A stretch of 64,000 bases of DNA from Actinokineospora sp. NBRC 105648 (GTDB taxonomy: Bacteria; Actinomycetota; Actinomycetes; Mycobacteriales; Pseudonocardiaceae): contig NZ_BSTR01000013.1 of assembly GCF_030269645.1 (NCBI RefSeq), positions 90,804 to 154,803 of the forward strand, written 5' to 3'. The notes under the pieces are model-generated. The model was not told where the DNA came from. It worked only from the letters and a program-made list of their open reading frames with translations, and did not search any database. Positions 24,363 to 56,695 of the stretch are shown in pieces (position 1 is the stretch's first letter; each line of letters starts with the position of its first letter). A program made the translations under genes and the position numbers.

Positions 24363-27300
24363 ATGACCACACGGCGGCTGCCCCTGTCCTCCGCGCAGGC
24401 CGGGATCTGGGTCGGTGAACGGCTCTACCCGGGAACCGCGCAGTACAACTGCGGCGTGTTCGCCGATCTCGACGGCCCGGTCGACGCCGAGGTGTTCGGT
24501 GCCGCCGTCCGGGCCGTGGTCGCCGAGGCCGAGGCGTTGCGATCGACGTTCTCCGAGGTTGACGGTGAACCGGTGCAGGAGATCTCGGCCACCGCGGAGG
24601 CCGCCGTCGTCGTGGTCGACCTGCGGGCCGAAGCGGACCCTGATTCGGCCGCGTGGCAGTGGATGCGGGACGACTTGGCGGTCCCGCTGGACTTGGCTAC
24701 CGCCCCGCTGTGCGCACACGTGCTATTCCGGTTGGGTGACGAGCAGTGGCGTTGCTACTTCCGTTACCACCACATTGTCTTGGACGGCTTCGCCGCGCAC
24801 CTCTACCTGAGCCGGGTGGCCGAGGTGTACTCGGCGTTGGCGGCGGGTCGGGCGCCCACCGCGACCGAGTTCGGGACAGTGGCGGAGGTCCTCGCCGAGG
24901 ATTCCACCTACCGGTCGTCCACGCGGTTCGAGGGCGATCGCCAGTTCTGGGATGAGACGGCAAGAAGTGTTACCGGACAGGGACTTCTCGCGTCTGCCGC
25001 GACTGATGTCGGCGAGACTGTTCGCTGCGGCGCGGATCTTCCGGACGAGACCGTGGCCGGGTTGGTGCGGGTGTGCCAGCGTGCGGGTGTGCCGTGGTCC
25101 GTCTTGGCGGTGACGGCCTGTGCCGCGTTCGCGCACCGGGTCGGCGGTGGCGCTGTCGGCTTTCCCGTCGCCGCGCGTACCAGTCGAGCGGGGCTGCAGA
25201 CGCCGACGATGATGGCGAACGAGCTGCCGCTACTCCTCGATGTCCACTCCGGACTGTCCGTTGACGACGCCTTGCGCGGTGCCTCTGCGGCCATCGGGCG
25301 ACTGCTACGGCACCAGCGCTACCGGGGCGAGGACGTGCGCCGTGACTCCGGGCGCGGGCGGGACGGGCTGTTCGGCCTGGTGGCCAACGTCGTGTCGTTC
25401 AACCGCCCGCTCGTGTTCGGCCCGGTGTCCGGGCTCTTGCGGCTGGTGGCGCCGGGTCGGGTGGAGAACCTGGTGGTCAACCTGCACGGATCGCCGGAGA
25501 CCGGGGGCGGGGTGCGGGTCGACTTCCACGGCAACAGCGCGCTGCACACCCCCGAGGAGCTCGCGGCCCTGCACCGGCGGTTCCTGGTCTTCCTGGACGG
25601 GCTGGCCCACGCCGACGGCCCGCTGGGGCTGATCGACACCGCGTCCGCCGATGAGCGTGATCTCGTTCTCCGGCAGTGGAACGACACCGAGCGGCGGGTG
25701 CGGTTCACGGCACTGCCGGATCTCGTGCTGGAGCAGGCCGCGCGGACACCGGAGCGAGTGGCGGCCGCCGAGCGGGGCCGGGAGGTCACCTACGCCGAGT
25801 TGGCCGCCCGCGTCGACGGTCTCGCCGGGGTGCTGGTGCGGGACGGGATCAGGCCGGGATCGGTTGTCGCGCTGACCTTGCCGCGTGGTGTCGACTTCCT
25901 GGTGGCTGCACTCGCGGTGTCCCGCGCGGGTGCCGCGTACCTGCCGATCGACACCACCCAGCCCGCCGCGCGCGTGCAGGTCATGCTTGCCGACGCCGCG
26001 ACCGACCTGGTGCTCGCGGACCTCGCCGGCGTCGGTACCGCCGATGCCGCGTTCCCCGCGCTCCGCCCGCAAGACGCCGCGTACGTGATCTACACGTCCG
26101 GTTCGACGGGCACCCCCAAGGGCGTCGTCGTCCAGCACGGGTCGCTGTCCGCCTACCTCGCGCACCTCAAGGCCGAGCACCCCGCCGTGGCCGGGTCGGC
26201 GGTCGTGCACACCTCGGTGGCCTTCGACCTGGGCATCACCTCGCTGTTCGGCCCGTTGATCGCGGGCGGCACCGTGCGGTTCGCCGAACTCGCGGACGCC
26301 GCCGGACCCTCGTTCCTCAAGGGCACCCCGTCGCACCTGGGCCTGCTGGAGCAGTTCCCGAACGCGTCGCCGAGCGCCGAGCTGATGCTGGGCGGCGAGA
26401 ACCTGTCCGGCGACGCGCTCGCCGTGTGGCGACGAGCGAACCCGGACGCCTTGGTGGTCAACGAGTACGGACCCACTGAGGCCACCATCGCGTGCGTCGA
26501 GCACCGCATCGAGCCGGGCGACCCCGACATTTCCGGCACTGTCCCTATTGGACGTCCATTCTGGAACACACGGGCCTACGTGCTAGACGCCGCGCTGCGG
26601 CCGGTGCCGCCCGGCCAGGTCGGTGAGCTTTATGTCGCGGGGTCGCTCCTCGCGCGTGGTTACCTGGGACAGCCGGGGCGCACCGCCGAGCGGTTCGTGG
26701 CCGACCCGTTCGGCGGCGGCCGGATGTACCGGACCGGCGACCTCGCCCGCTGGGCCGACGGGCTGCTGCACTGCCTGGGCCGCGCCGACGACCAGGTCAA
26801 GATCCGGGGCTTCCGGGTCGAGCTGGGCGAGGTCGAGGCCCAGGTCGCCACCCACCCCGACGTCCGGGCCGTGGCCGCGCTGGCCCGGCCGGACCACGCG
26901 GGCAGGCAGCGCGTCGTCGCCTACGTCGTCAGCCGGGGTGGCGACCTCGGCCGGGCCGAGTTGCGCGATCACCTGCTGACGCGCCTGCCCGAGGCGATGA
27001 TCCCCGCCGCCGTGGTCACCGTCGGTGAGCTTCCGCTGACCCCCAACGGAAAGCTCGACACCCGCGCCCTGCCTGATCCGGAGTACCGGGGGAGCGCGCT
27101 GTTCCGTGCTCCGGCCACCGGCACCGAACGGCGCCTGTGCGCGCTGTTCGCCGAGGTGCTGGACGTGGCCGAGGTCGGCGCGGACGACGACTTCTTCGAG
27201 CTCGGCGGCGACTCGCTGCTGGCGACCAGGCTGACCGGGCGGATCCGCGCGGAGCTGTGCGCCGAGCTGGCGGGCAGCCTGCTGTTCGACACCCCGACCG

Positions 27301-27370
27301 TCGCGGGGCTGGCCGAGCTGGTCGAGCACGCCGCACCCGCCCGCCCGGGGCCGCGCCGGGTCGAGCCGCG
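24363..27370 (+). other. Module 1: starter C - A (Asn or Asp) - PCP
   Basis: The C domain at the protein start accepts the acyl group from the ACP. A1 pocket residues read by eye are D-L-T-K-M-G-E-I-A-K. DLTK and G at position 301 are shared with Asp and Asn pockets; Glu at position 322 is typical of Asn (DLTKLGEVGK) rather than Asp (DLTKLGAVNK). Friulimicin has Asn and amphomycin Asp at this exocyclic position. Confidence 0.75.
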
Positions 27371-30300
27371 GCCGGAGCGGTTGCCGCTGTCGGCCGCGCA
27401 GACCCGGTTGTGGCTGCTGGAGCGGATGGAGGACACCGGCGCCGCCTACAACGTGCCGATCACCTTGCGGTTCCGCGGCCCGTTCGACCCGGACGCGCTG
27501 GAGCTGGCCGCGCGGGACGTGGTCGCCAGGCACGAGGCGCTGCGCACCGTCCTCGCCGAGGACGACGAGGGCCCGCACCAGGTGGTCCTGTCGCTTGCCG
27601 ACCTGGTGCCGCTGGTCCAGCAGATGACCGACCCGGTCGCCGAGGCCGAGCACGTGTTCGCCATCGGCGCTGAGGCCCCGGTGCGGGTACGGGTGTTGCC
27701 GGTCGCCGCTCGTGAGCACGTCGTGCTGGTGCTGGTCCACCACGTCGCCGCCGACGGCATCTCGGTCGCCCGGCTCGTCCGCGACCTCGGTGTCGCCTAC
27801 GGGGCAAGGGTTTCTGAGACAACTCCCGATCTGCCCGCGTTGCCGGTGCGGTATTCGGATTACGCGCAGTGGCAGCTTGAGGTGCTCGGTTCCCCCGACG
27901 ACCCGGGATCGGACCTGGGCCGCCAGCTCGCGCACTGGACCGCGCAGGTCGCGGGCATGCCGCACGAGCTGGCCCTCCCCGCCGACCGGCCGCGCCCCGA
28001 GGTTGCCACCTTCGCGGGTGACCGGGTCCGGGTGGAGATCCCGGGGGAGCTGCACGAGCGGGTGGACGCGTTGGCGGCGTCCGGCCGGGCGAGCACGTTC
28101 ATGGTCGTGCACGCCGCGCTCACCGCGTTGCTGACGCGGTTGGGCGCGGGGGAGGACATCCCGGTGGGCACCGTGGTCGCCGGGCGCACCGACCCGGCGC
28201 TGGACGAGCTGGTCGGGTTCTTCGTCAACACCCTGGTGCTGCGGGTGGGCACGGGCGGCGATCCGCCGTTCCGTGCGCTGCTCGAGCGGGTGCGGCGGAC
28301 CGATCTCACCGCGTTCGCGCGCCAGGACCTCCCGTTCGAGGCGCTCGTGGCGGCGGTCAACCCGGTCCGGGTGGCGGGTAGGCACCCGCTCTTCCAGGTG
28401 ATGCTGTCGTTCCAGAGCGAGGACCCGCGCGCGGCGGTCGAGGCGTTCCACCGGGTCCCTGGCCTGCGGGTCGAGGCTGAGGGGCCGGTCGAGCAGGTGG
28501 CCAAGTACGACCTGGCCTGGGAGCTGCTGGAGCGCCGCGGTGCCCACGGCGAGCCGCTGGGGATCGAGGCGGAACTGGAGTTCGCCACCGACCGGTTCGA
28601 CCGCGACACCGCGCGGCTGATCGCTGATCGGTTCCTGCTGGTCCTGCGTGCCGCCGTGGCCGATCCGGACCAGACCGTCAGCGCGTTGCCGCTGCCCGAT
28701 GACACCCCGCGCGCCGTGCTCGACGAGCTGCCGGTCGCGGGTGACGTGGCGGTGTTCGGTGCTCGGCGAGGGCCGCGGAACCCGCGCGAGGAGATCCTCA
28801 GTGGACTTTTCGCGGAGATGCTGGACAGATCCGACGTGGGGCTGGACGACGACTTCTTCGCCCTGGGCGGACATTCGCTGGCCGCGGTGCGACTGCTGAG
28901 CCGGGTCCGCTCGGTGCTCGGCGTGCAGGTGCCGATCCGGCGGCTCTTCGAGGCGCCGACGGTGGCGGGGCTGGCCGAGGTGCTTGACGAGTCCGCGGGA
29001 TCCCGGCCGCGGGTGGTGCCTGTGTCGCGGCCCGAGCGGCTGCCGGTGTCGCACGCGCAGCAGCGGTTGTGGTTCCTCAGCCACTTGGACGGGCTCAACG
29101 CCACGTACACGATCCCGGCCACGATTCGTTTGCGCGGCACTGTGGACGTTGCTGCCCTGCGTGCGGCGTTGAACGACGTGGCCGACCGGCACGAGAGCCT
29201 GCGCACGGTCTTCGGCCAGGACGAGCGCGGTCCGCACCAGGTCGTGTTGCCCACAGGCAACGTGCCGCTGACCGTCGCCGAGGTCGCCGACCTGCCCGCC
29301 GCCTTGGACGCTGCCGCAGACACCGAGTTCGACCTGTCCGCCGAGCCGCCGCTGCGAGCCTGGCTCTACCAGATCGGCGACGGCGAGCACGTGCTATTCC
29401 TGTTGCTGCACCACATCGCGGGCGACGGCTGGTCGATGGGCCCGCTGGCGGCCGACTTCAGCACGGCTTATGCGGCCCGGGTCGAGGGTGCAGCGCCGAA
29501 CTGGCAACCCCTCCCGGTGCAGTACGCGGACTACACTCTGTGGCAGCGCGACGTCCTCGGCTCCGAAGATGATCCGGACAGCGCGATCTCCCGGCAGGCC
29601 ATCTTCTGGCGGGCTGCCCTGGAGGGTGTTCCGGAGGAGCTGCGGCTGCCGTTCGACCGGCAGCGGCCCGCGACGCCTTCCTACCGCGGCGGTCGCATTC
29701 AGTTCACAGTGGACAGTGAGTTGCACCGAGGTGTCACCGAGCTGGCCAAGGCGCACCACGTCACGCCGCACATGGTCGTGCAGGCCGCCGTGGCGACCCT
29801 GTTGTCCCGGCTCGGTGCGGGCACGGACATCCCGATTGGCACCCCGGTCGCCGGCCGGGACGACGATGCTCTCGACGGGCTGGTCGGCTTCTTCGTCAAC
29901 ACCCTGGTGCTGCGCAACGACCTGTCCGGTGCGCCAACCTTCGCTGAGCTGCTCAGCCGGGTCCGTGAGACCAACCTCGCCGCCTACGCCCACCAAGACT
30001 TGCCGTTCGAGCGGGTGGTGGAGCAGGTCGAGCCGGTCCGGTCGCTGGCCCGGCACCCGTTGTTCCAGGTGCTCCTCGGTCTGGACGACAACCAGGCCGC
30101 CCTGAAGTTGTTGCGCCTGCCTGGTTTGACCGCTGAGTTGGCGGATGTGCGGGGCGGTCGGTCGAAGTTCGACCTGTCGTTCTTCCTGGACACCGAACAC
30201 GACGCGGCGGGTGCTCCCGCTGGGATGCGCGGCGGCCTGGAGTACAGCACAGACCTCTTCGACGAGGGCACCGCGCGGGCGATCGCCGAACGCTTCGTCC

Positions 30301-33300
30301 GCGTGCTCGCCGCCGTGGTCGCCGATCCCGCGGTCTCGGTCGCGACCGTCGACGTGCTCGCCGAGTCGGAGCGTGACCTGCTGCTCGGCCCTTGGCACAC
30401 CAACCCGCACCCGGTGCCCGACCCGACGCCTGCCGAGCTGGTGGCCCAGCAGGTCCGCGCGACTCCGGACGCCCCTGCGGTGATCTGCGACGAGACGACG
30501 TTGTCCTATGTAGAATTGGATGGTCAGGCGAATCGCCTGGCCCGGCTGTTGATCGCGGCCGGGGCCGCACCCGAGCGGGTGGTGGCCATCGCGCTGCCCC
30601 GGCGGGTCGAGCTGCCGGTGGCGATGGTGGCCGTCGCCAAGACCGGGGCGGCGTTCCTGACCCTGGACACCGAGGCGCCCGCCGAGCGGATCGCCGCCAT
30701 CCTGGCTGACGCAGCCCCGGTCACCGTGGTCACCGATCTGGCCACCGCGCCCCGGCTCGGCGAATTCCCGGCCGTCGTGGCACTGGACGACCCGGCCGTG
30801 CTCGCTGAGTTGGCGGTGCTCTCAGAGGGCCCCGTGGCCGTGCGCCCAGACCGGTTCAACCCGGCCTACCTCGTCTACACCTCCGGCTCCACCGGGACGC
30901 CCAAGGGCGTGGTCATGCCGGTCGCGGGCCTGGTGAACCTGTTGTCCTGGCACCGCGCGACCTTCGGCGACCATGGGCGCACCGCGCAGTTCCTCTCGCT
31001 GGCGTTCGACTTCGTGGTCCAGGAAGTGTTGCAGGCACTCGTGTCCGGCAAGACCCTGGTGCTACCCGCCGACGACGTCCGCCGTGACCTGGAGCGCTTC
31101 GCGGCCTGGATCGAGCAGCACCGGGTCACCGAGCTGTTCGCGCCCACCCTGGTGATCGACGCGTTGATCGAGGTCGCGGGCCGGACCGGCGCGAACCTGG
31201 ACTCGCTCACCGCCGTCTTCCAGGGTGGCGAGGCGTTCCGGCTCAGCGCCGAGCTGCGTGGCCGGGCCGCGCGGGGTCTGCGGGCGCACAACGTCTACGG
31301 TCCGGCCGAGACTCACGCCGCGACCACGCTGACCCTGCCCGCCGAGGTCGCCGAGTGGCCCGCGGTGGCGCCGATCGGTAGTCCACTGTGGAACGTCCGG
31401 GTGTACGTCCTCGACGCGGCGCTGAACCTGGCGCCGCCGGGAGTGATCGGTGAGCTCTACGTCGCGGGTGCCCAGCTCGCCCGCGGCTACCTCAACCGGC
31501 CTGATCGCACGGCGGAGCGGTTCGTCGCCGACCCGTTCGGTCCGGTCGGAGCCCGGATGTACCGCACCGGCGACCTGGTCCGCCTGCTGCCGACCGGCGA
31601 ACTGGACTACCACGGCCGGGTCGACGACCAGGTCAAGGTGCGCGGCTTCCGGGTCGAGCCGGGCGAGATCGAGGGCGTCCTGGCAGGCCACACGGGACTG
31701 ACGGCGGCCGCTGTGGTGCCGCGTTCCGACACCGGCGACACCCGGCTCGTGGCCTACCTCGTGCCCGCTGCCGAGGGTGTCAGCGACTGGCGAGAGGTCC
31801 AGGCGTACCTCCAGCAGCGGTTGCCCGACTACCTGGTGCCCTCGGCGTTCGTGCTGCTCGACGCGTTGCCCAAGACCGCCAACGGCAAGCTCGACCGGGC
31901 CGCGCTGCCCGCGCCGGAACGGTCCACTGTGGGTACTGGACCCGGGGGCACGGGGCCGCACGCCGCCACCGACGCGCAGGCGAAGCTCGCCGGGGTGTTC
32001 GCCGAGGTGCTGGGGATCGAGCCACCCGGTGTTGACGAGGGGTTCTTCGACCTGGGTGGGGACAGCATCCTGTCCATCCAGGTGGTCAGCGCGGCCCGGC
32101 GGGTCGGGCTCTCGGTCACCGTTCGGGACGTGTTCGAGCGTCGCACAGTCGCCGGGCTCGCCGCCACGGCTACGCCTGTCACCGACGAGCCCGCCGAGGA
32201 GCCGGGCGCGGGGATCGGGCCGGTGCCGCTGACGCCGATCACCCGGTGGCTGGCCGAGCGCGGCCAGGGTCGCTGGCTCGACGAGTTCACCATGTCCGTG
32301 GTGCTGCGCGTCCCGGCGGCCGTCGACCTGCCCTCGCTCACCACCGCTGTTCAAGCCCTGGTCGACCACCACGACGCACTTCGCGGCGTCTTTCACCCGG
32401 ATGCTCCACAGTGGACCCACGAGGTCTTGGCCGCGGCGGACGCGAGCGGCTGGGTGCACCGGGTGGACGTCGCCGGGCTCGACGACTACGGCGTGGGCGT
32501 GGAGATCGCGACCCACGGCCGGGCGGCGCGGGCCCGGCTCGACCCGGCCGGGGTCCCGTTGCAGGCGGTCTGGTTCGACCGGGGTCCCGGCAGGCCGGGC
32601 AGCCTGGCGCTGCTGGTGCACCACCTGTTCGTCGACGGTGTCTCGCTCCGGGTGCTGGTGGCCGATCTCGCCGAGGCGTGGCGGGCGGTCGCGGCCGGGC
32701 AGGCACCGGCGTTGCAGCCGGTCGGCACGTCGTTCCGCCGGTGGGCGCAGCGGTTGGGCGCGGCGGCGGTCCGCAGGCGCGCCGAACTGCCGCGCTGGGT
32801 CTCCGCAGTGGGCACTGAGCCGTCAGATCTCGACCCGACCAAGCACACCTATGGCACCGCGGGCGCACTCGAGGCCCGGTTGCCGGTCGACGTGACCCGT
32901 GAGCTGTTGACCACGGTCGCCTCGGTCTTCCGCGCCGAGGTCAACGATGTCTTGTTGACGGCGTTTGCCCTCGCCCTCGGTGAGTCGCGGCACGCGATGG
33001 GCCAAGAGGTTCTGATCCACCTAGAGGGGCACGGCCGCGAAGAGGACTTGGTCGAGGGAAGCGACCTGTCCCGCACGGTGGGGTGGTTCACCAACCTCTA
33101 CCCCGTGCGGCTCGCCCCGGGCCCGGTAGACCGCACCGACGTCCTTGCCGGTGGGCCCGACCTGGGTTATGCGCTCAAGAGGGTCAAGGACCAACTGCGC
33201 GCGGTCCCGGACAAGGGGATGGGTTACGGCCTCTTGCGCTACCTCGATGACGCGAGTGCCCCCGCGTTCGCCGAGCTCAGCCACCCGCCGGTCGCGTTCA

Positions 33301-33682
33301 ACTACCTCGGGCGGTTCGAGGTCGGCGGAGCCGACGCCGACTTCGCCCCCGAGGGCACGATCACCGACGCGGTCGGTGGCGAGCACCCGGACATGCCGCT
33401 GGCCCACGTGCTGGAGCTCAACCCGCGCACCGAGGTCGGGATCTTCGGCCCGCAGCTGGTCGCCACCTGGACCTGGGCGGCCGGGCTGCTCACCGAGGAC
33501 GAGGTCACCGCGGTCAACGACACCTGGTTCGCGCTGCTCACCGCGCTGACCGAGCACGCCACCCGGCCCGACGCGGGCGGCATCAGCACATCCGACGTCT
33601 CGCTCCACTCGATCACGCAGGTCGAACTCGACGAGTTCGAGGACTTCGCGCGTGACCTGGAGTCCGAATGGGAGAACCAGCC

Positions 33683-33686
<4 letters not shown>
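24363..33686 (+). CDS. NRPS 1: modules 1-3 (C-A-PCP / C-PCP / C-A-PCP-E)
   Basis: 3107 residues. Domain landmarks: starter C with HHIVLDG near residue 136; A1 core YTSGSTG near 577; PCP1 Ser951; C2 HHVAADG at 1126; PCP2 Ser1505 with no A domain between C2 and PCP2; C3 HHIAGDG at 1683; A3 core near 2170; PCP3 Ser2568; epimerase HHLFVDG at 2753 with FNYLGRF near its end. The C-terminus ([17 protein letters not shown]) looks like a donor docking helix for the next protein. It starts right after the ACP gene and overlaps NRPS 2. Expected product: acyl-Asn/Asp-Dab-D-Pip on PCP3, with Dab delivered by the free-standing A-PCP protein. The missing A domain is the main oddity. Confidence 0.95.
27371..29030 (+). 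other. Module 2: C - PCP without adenylation domain
   Basis: C2 is complete ([30 protein letters not shown]). Its end (SALPLPDD) is joined by a linker of about 35 residues to a PCP whose preceding [14 protein letters not shown] is the usual post-A linker. About 500 residues of A domain are absent without a frameshift. PCP2 carries [12 protein letters not shown], so it is still a carrier and must be loaded in trans. Confidence 0.9.
29031..33686 (+). other. Module 3: C - A (pipecolate) - PCP - E
   Basis: A3 pocket residues read by eye: D-F-Q-L-F-G-V-A-A-K, close to pipecolate pockets (DFQ--GVA pattern) and related to Pro. The epimerase should give D-pipecolate, as at position 3 of amphomycin-type peptides. 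The lysine cyclodeaminase gene supplies the substrate. Confidence 0.8.
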
Positions 33687-53628
<19,942 letters not shown>

Positions 53629-53632
<4 letters not shown>

Positions 53633-56600
53633 CGCGATCCGGCCTGCGGGACATCCTGCCGCTGTCCCCGTTGCAGGAGGGGCTGCTCTTCCACGGCATC
53701 TACGACGAGACCGCCCCGGACGTCTACCTCGTGCAGCAGGTGTTCTCGTTGGCGGGCACCTTGGATGAGGACCGCCTGCGATCGGCCGCCGCGCTGCTGC
53801 TCGACCGGCACGCCAACCTGCGCGCCGCGTTCCGCCACCAGGGGCTCAGCAAGCCGGTGCAGCTGATCCCGCACGGGGTCAAGGTGCCGTGGCGGTCGGT
53901 GGACCTCTCCGGTGAGCCGGACGCGGACGCGGCGGCCGACCGGCTGCTCGCCGAGGACCGGGTGACCCGCTTCGACCTGGGGAAGCCGCCGCTGATCCGG
54001 TTCACGTTGCTGCGCTTGGGGAACGACCGGTACCGCTTCGCGTTGACCAACCACCACATCCTGCTCGACGGCTGGTCGCGCCCGGTGCTGGTGCGTGAGC
54101 TGTTCCGGCTCTACCTGCGGGGCGCGGACGCGGGCCTGCCGCCGGTGCGGCCCTTCAAGGACTACCTGTCGTGGCTCGCCGCCCAAGACCGCGACCAGGC
54201 CACCGCCGCGTGGCGGGAGTGCCTGGCGGACGTGTTGCCGACCCGGATCGCACCTGACCGGCCGCAGGGAGCGGTGGCTCCGGGCCGGGTGACCCGTGAG
54301 CTGGACGCGGCCGAGAGCGCGGCGCTGGCCGACCGCGCCCGCGAGCGTGGGCTGACGGTGAACACCCTGGTCCAGGGCGCGTGGGCGCTGGTGCTGAGCA
54401 GGCTGGTCGGCCGTGACGACGTGGTGTTCGGGGTGACGGTGTCCGGGCGGCCCGCCGAGCTGGCCGGGGTCGAGACCATGGTCGGGCTGTTCATCAACAC
54501 CCTCCCGCTGCGGGTCCGGCTGGACCCGGCCGAGTCGCTCACCGCGCTGCTCTCCCGGTTGCAGGGTGAGCAGGCCGCGCTGCTCGCCCACCAGCACCTC
54601 GGGCTCGCCGAGATCCAGCGGATCGCGGGCGTGGGCGAGCTGTTCGACACCACGATGGTCTTCGAGAACTACCCGCTGGACGCGGCCGAGGCGGCGGCGG
54701 ACGACGGCGGGCTGGTGGTGACGGGCAGCCGCAACTCCGACGCCACGCACTACCCGTTGGCGCTCGTGGCGGTCGCCCGGGCCAATGTCCACTTGCGACT
54801 GGACTACCGGCCGGACGTGGTCGGGGCGCAGACCGCGGAGGCAGCGCTGGATCAGTTCGTCGCCGTGCTGCGCGCTGTCGTGGCCACGCCGGACCTGCCG
54901 GTCGGCGCTCTCGACCTCGCCGACCCGGCGGCCGTGCGCCGGGCGCTCGAGTTCAGCGGGACGGCGGGGCCGGTGTCCGAGCGGTCGGTGACCGAGGTGT
55001 TCAGGGCTCGCGTGTGGGAGGCCCCGGACGCGGTGGCGATCGTGGCCGATGGCGTCGAGGTGACGTACCGGGAGCTGGACGAACGGTCCGACGCGCTCGC
55101 GGGTTCCCTTGTGGCGCAGGGGGTCAGTGCAGAGAGCCGGGTGGTGGTCCTGATGGACCGATCCCCGGAGCTGGTCGTGGCCACGTTGGCGGTGCTCAAG
55201 GCGGGCGGGGCCTACGTGCCCATGCACCACGGGTACCCGGTCGAGCGGCTCAGGGCGTTGGCCGCCGACACGGGGGCGGTGCTGGCGCTCACCGACTCGG
55301 CCAACGCCGAACGTGCGGCTGACCTGGGGATTCCGGTGGTGCGCGCGGACGCGTCGGGTGCTGTTGTCGCCGTCGATGTGGTGCCGGGGCAGTTGGCGTA
55401 CGTGATCCACACGTCCGGGTCGACCGGCGTGCCCAAGGGCGTCGCGGTGACCCACCGCGACATCGTGGCGCTGGTCGAGGACAGCGCGTTCGACACCTCG
55501 GCCCACCGCCGGGTGCTGCTGTACGCACCGCACGCCTTCGACGCCTCGACCTACGAGCTGTGGGTCCCGCTCCTCTCCGGGGGGACGCTGGTCGTGGCGC
55601 CCGCCGGTGACCTCGACGTGGACGTGCTGGCGAGGGTGATCACGGAGAACGCGGTCACCGGGCTCTGGCTCACCGCCGGGCTCTTCCGGCTGGTCGCTGA
55701 GGAGGCGCCGCACTGCCTCGCGGGTGTCCGCGAGGTGTGGACCGGGGGTGACGTGGTGCCTGTCGACGCGGTCCGCCGGGTCCGGTCGGCGTGCCCCGAG
55801 CTCACAGTGGTCGACGGCTACGGCCCGACCGAGACCACCACGTTCGCGTTGACGCACAAGCTCTTCCCCGCTGACGGGGTACCCGCCCCGATGCCGATCG
55901 GCAGGCCGCTGGACGCCATGCGCGGGTACGTCCTGGATCGACGCCTGCGGCCGGTGGAACCGGGGGTGATCGGCGAGCTGTACCTCAGCGGCACGGGCGT
56001 CGCGCGCGGCTACCTCGACCGGCCCGGAGCCACCGCGGAGCGGTTCGTGGCCGACCCGTTCAGCCCGGGGCAGCGGTTGTACCGCACCGGCGACCTGGCC
56101 CGCTGGGCCGATGACGGGGTCCTGCACTACCTCGGGCGCACCGACCAGCAGGTCAAGCTGCGCGGGTTCCGGATCGAGCCCGGCGAGGTCGAGGCCGCTC
56201 TCACCGCCGCGCCGGGCGTGACGCACGCGGTGGTGGTGGCCCGGGACGAGCGGCTCGTCGCTTACACCGTCGGCGACGCGGACCCGGTGACCCTCAACGA
56301 CCTCCTGAGCGAGCGGCTGCCCGCGTACATGGTGCCGTCCGCGTTCCTCCAGCTCGACGCCCTCCCGTTGACTGCCAATGGAAAGGTCGATCGGGCCGCG
56401 CTGCCTGACCCGGTGTCCGACGAGGTGGGCCGGGAGCCGCGCGACCCACGCGAGGAGATCCTATGTGGACTCTTCGCGGAGGTGCTCGGGCGTGGCCGGG
56501 TGGGCATCGACGACGACTTCTTCGCGCTCGGCGGCCACTCGCTGCTCGCCACCCGCCTGGTCAGTCGGATTCGCGCCACCCTCAGTGCCGAGCTGACGAT

Positions 56601-56695
56601 CCGCAACCTGTTCGAGCACCCCACGGTCGCAGCCCTCGCACCCACTCTCGACGACCGCGGTACCCGCCCGGCGTTGGTCGCGGTCTGGCCGCGGC
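53629..56695 (+). other. Module 10: C(D-acceptor) - A (Val) - PCP
   Basis: Pocket residues: D-A-Y-W-W-G-G-T-F-K, a classical Val pocket. Confidence 0.85.
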
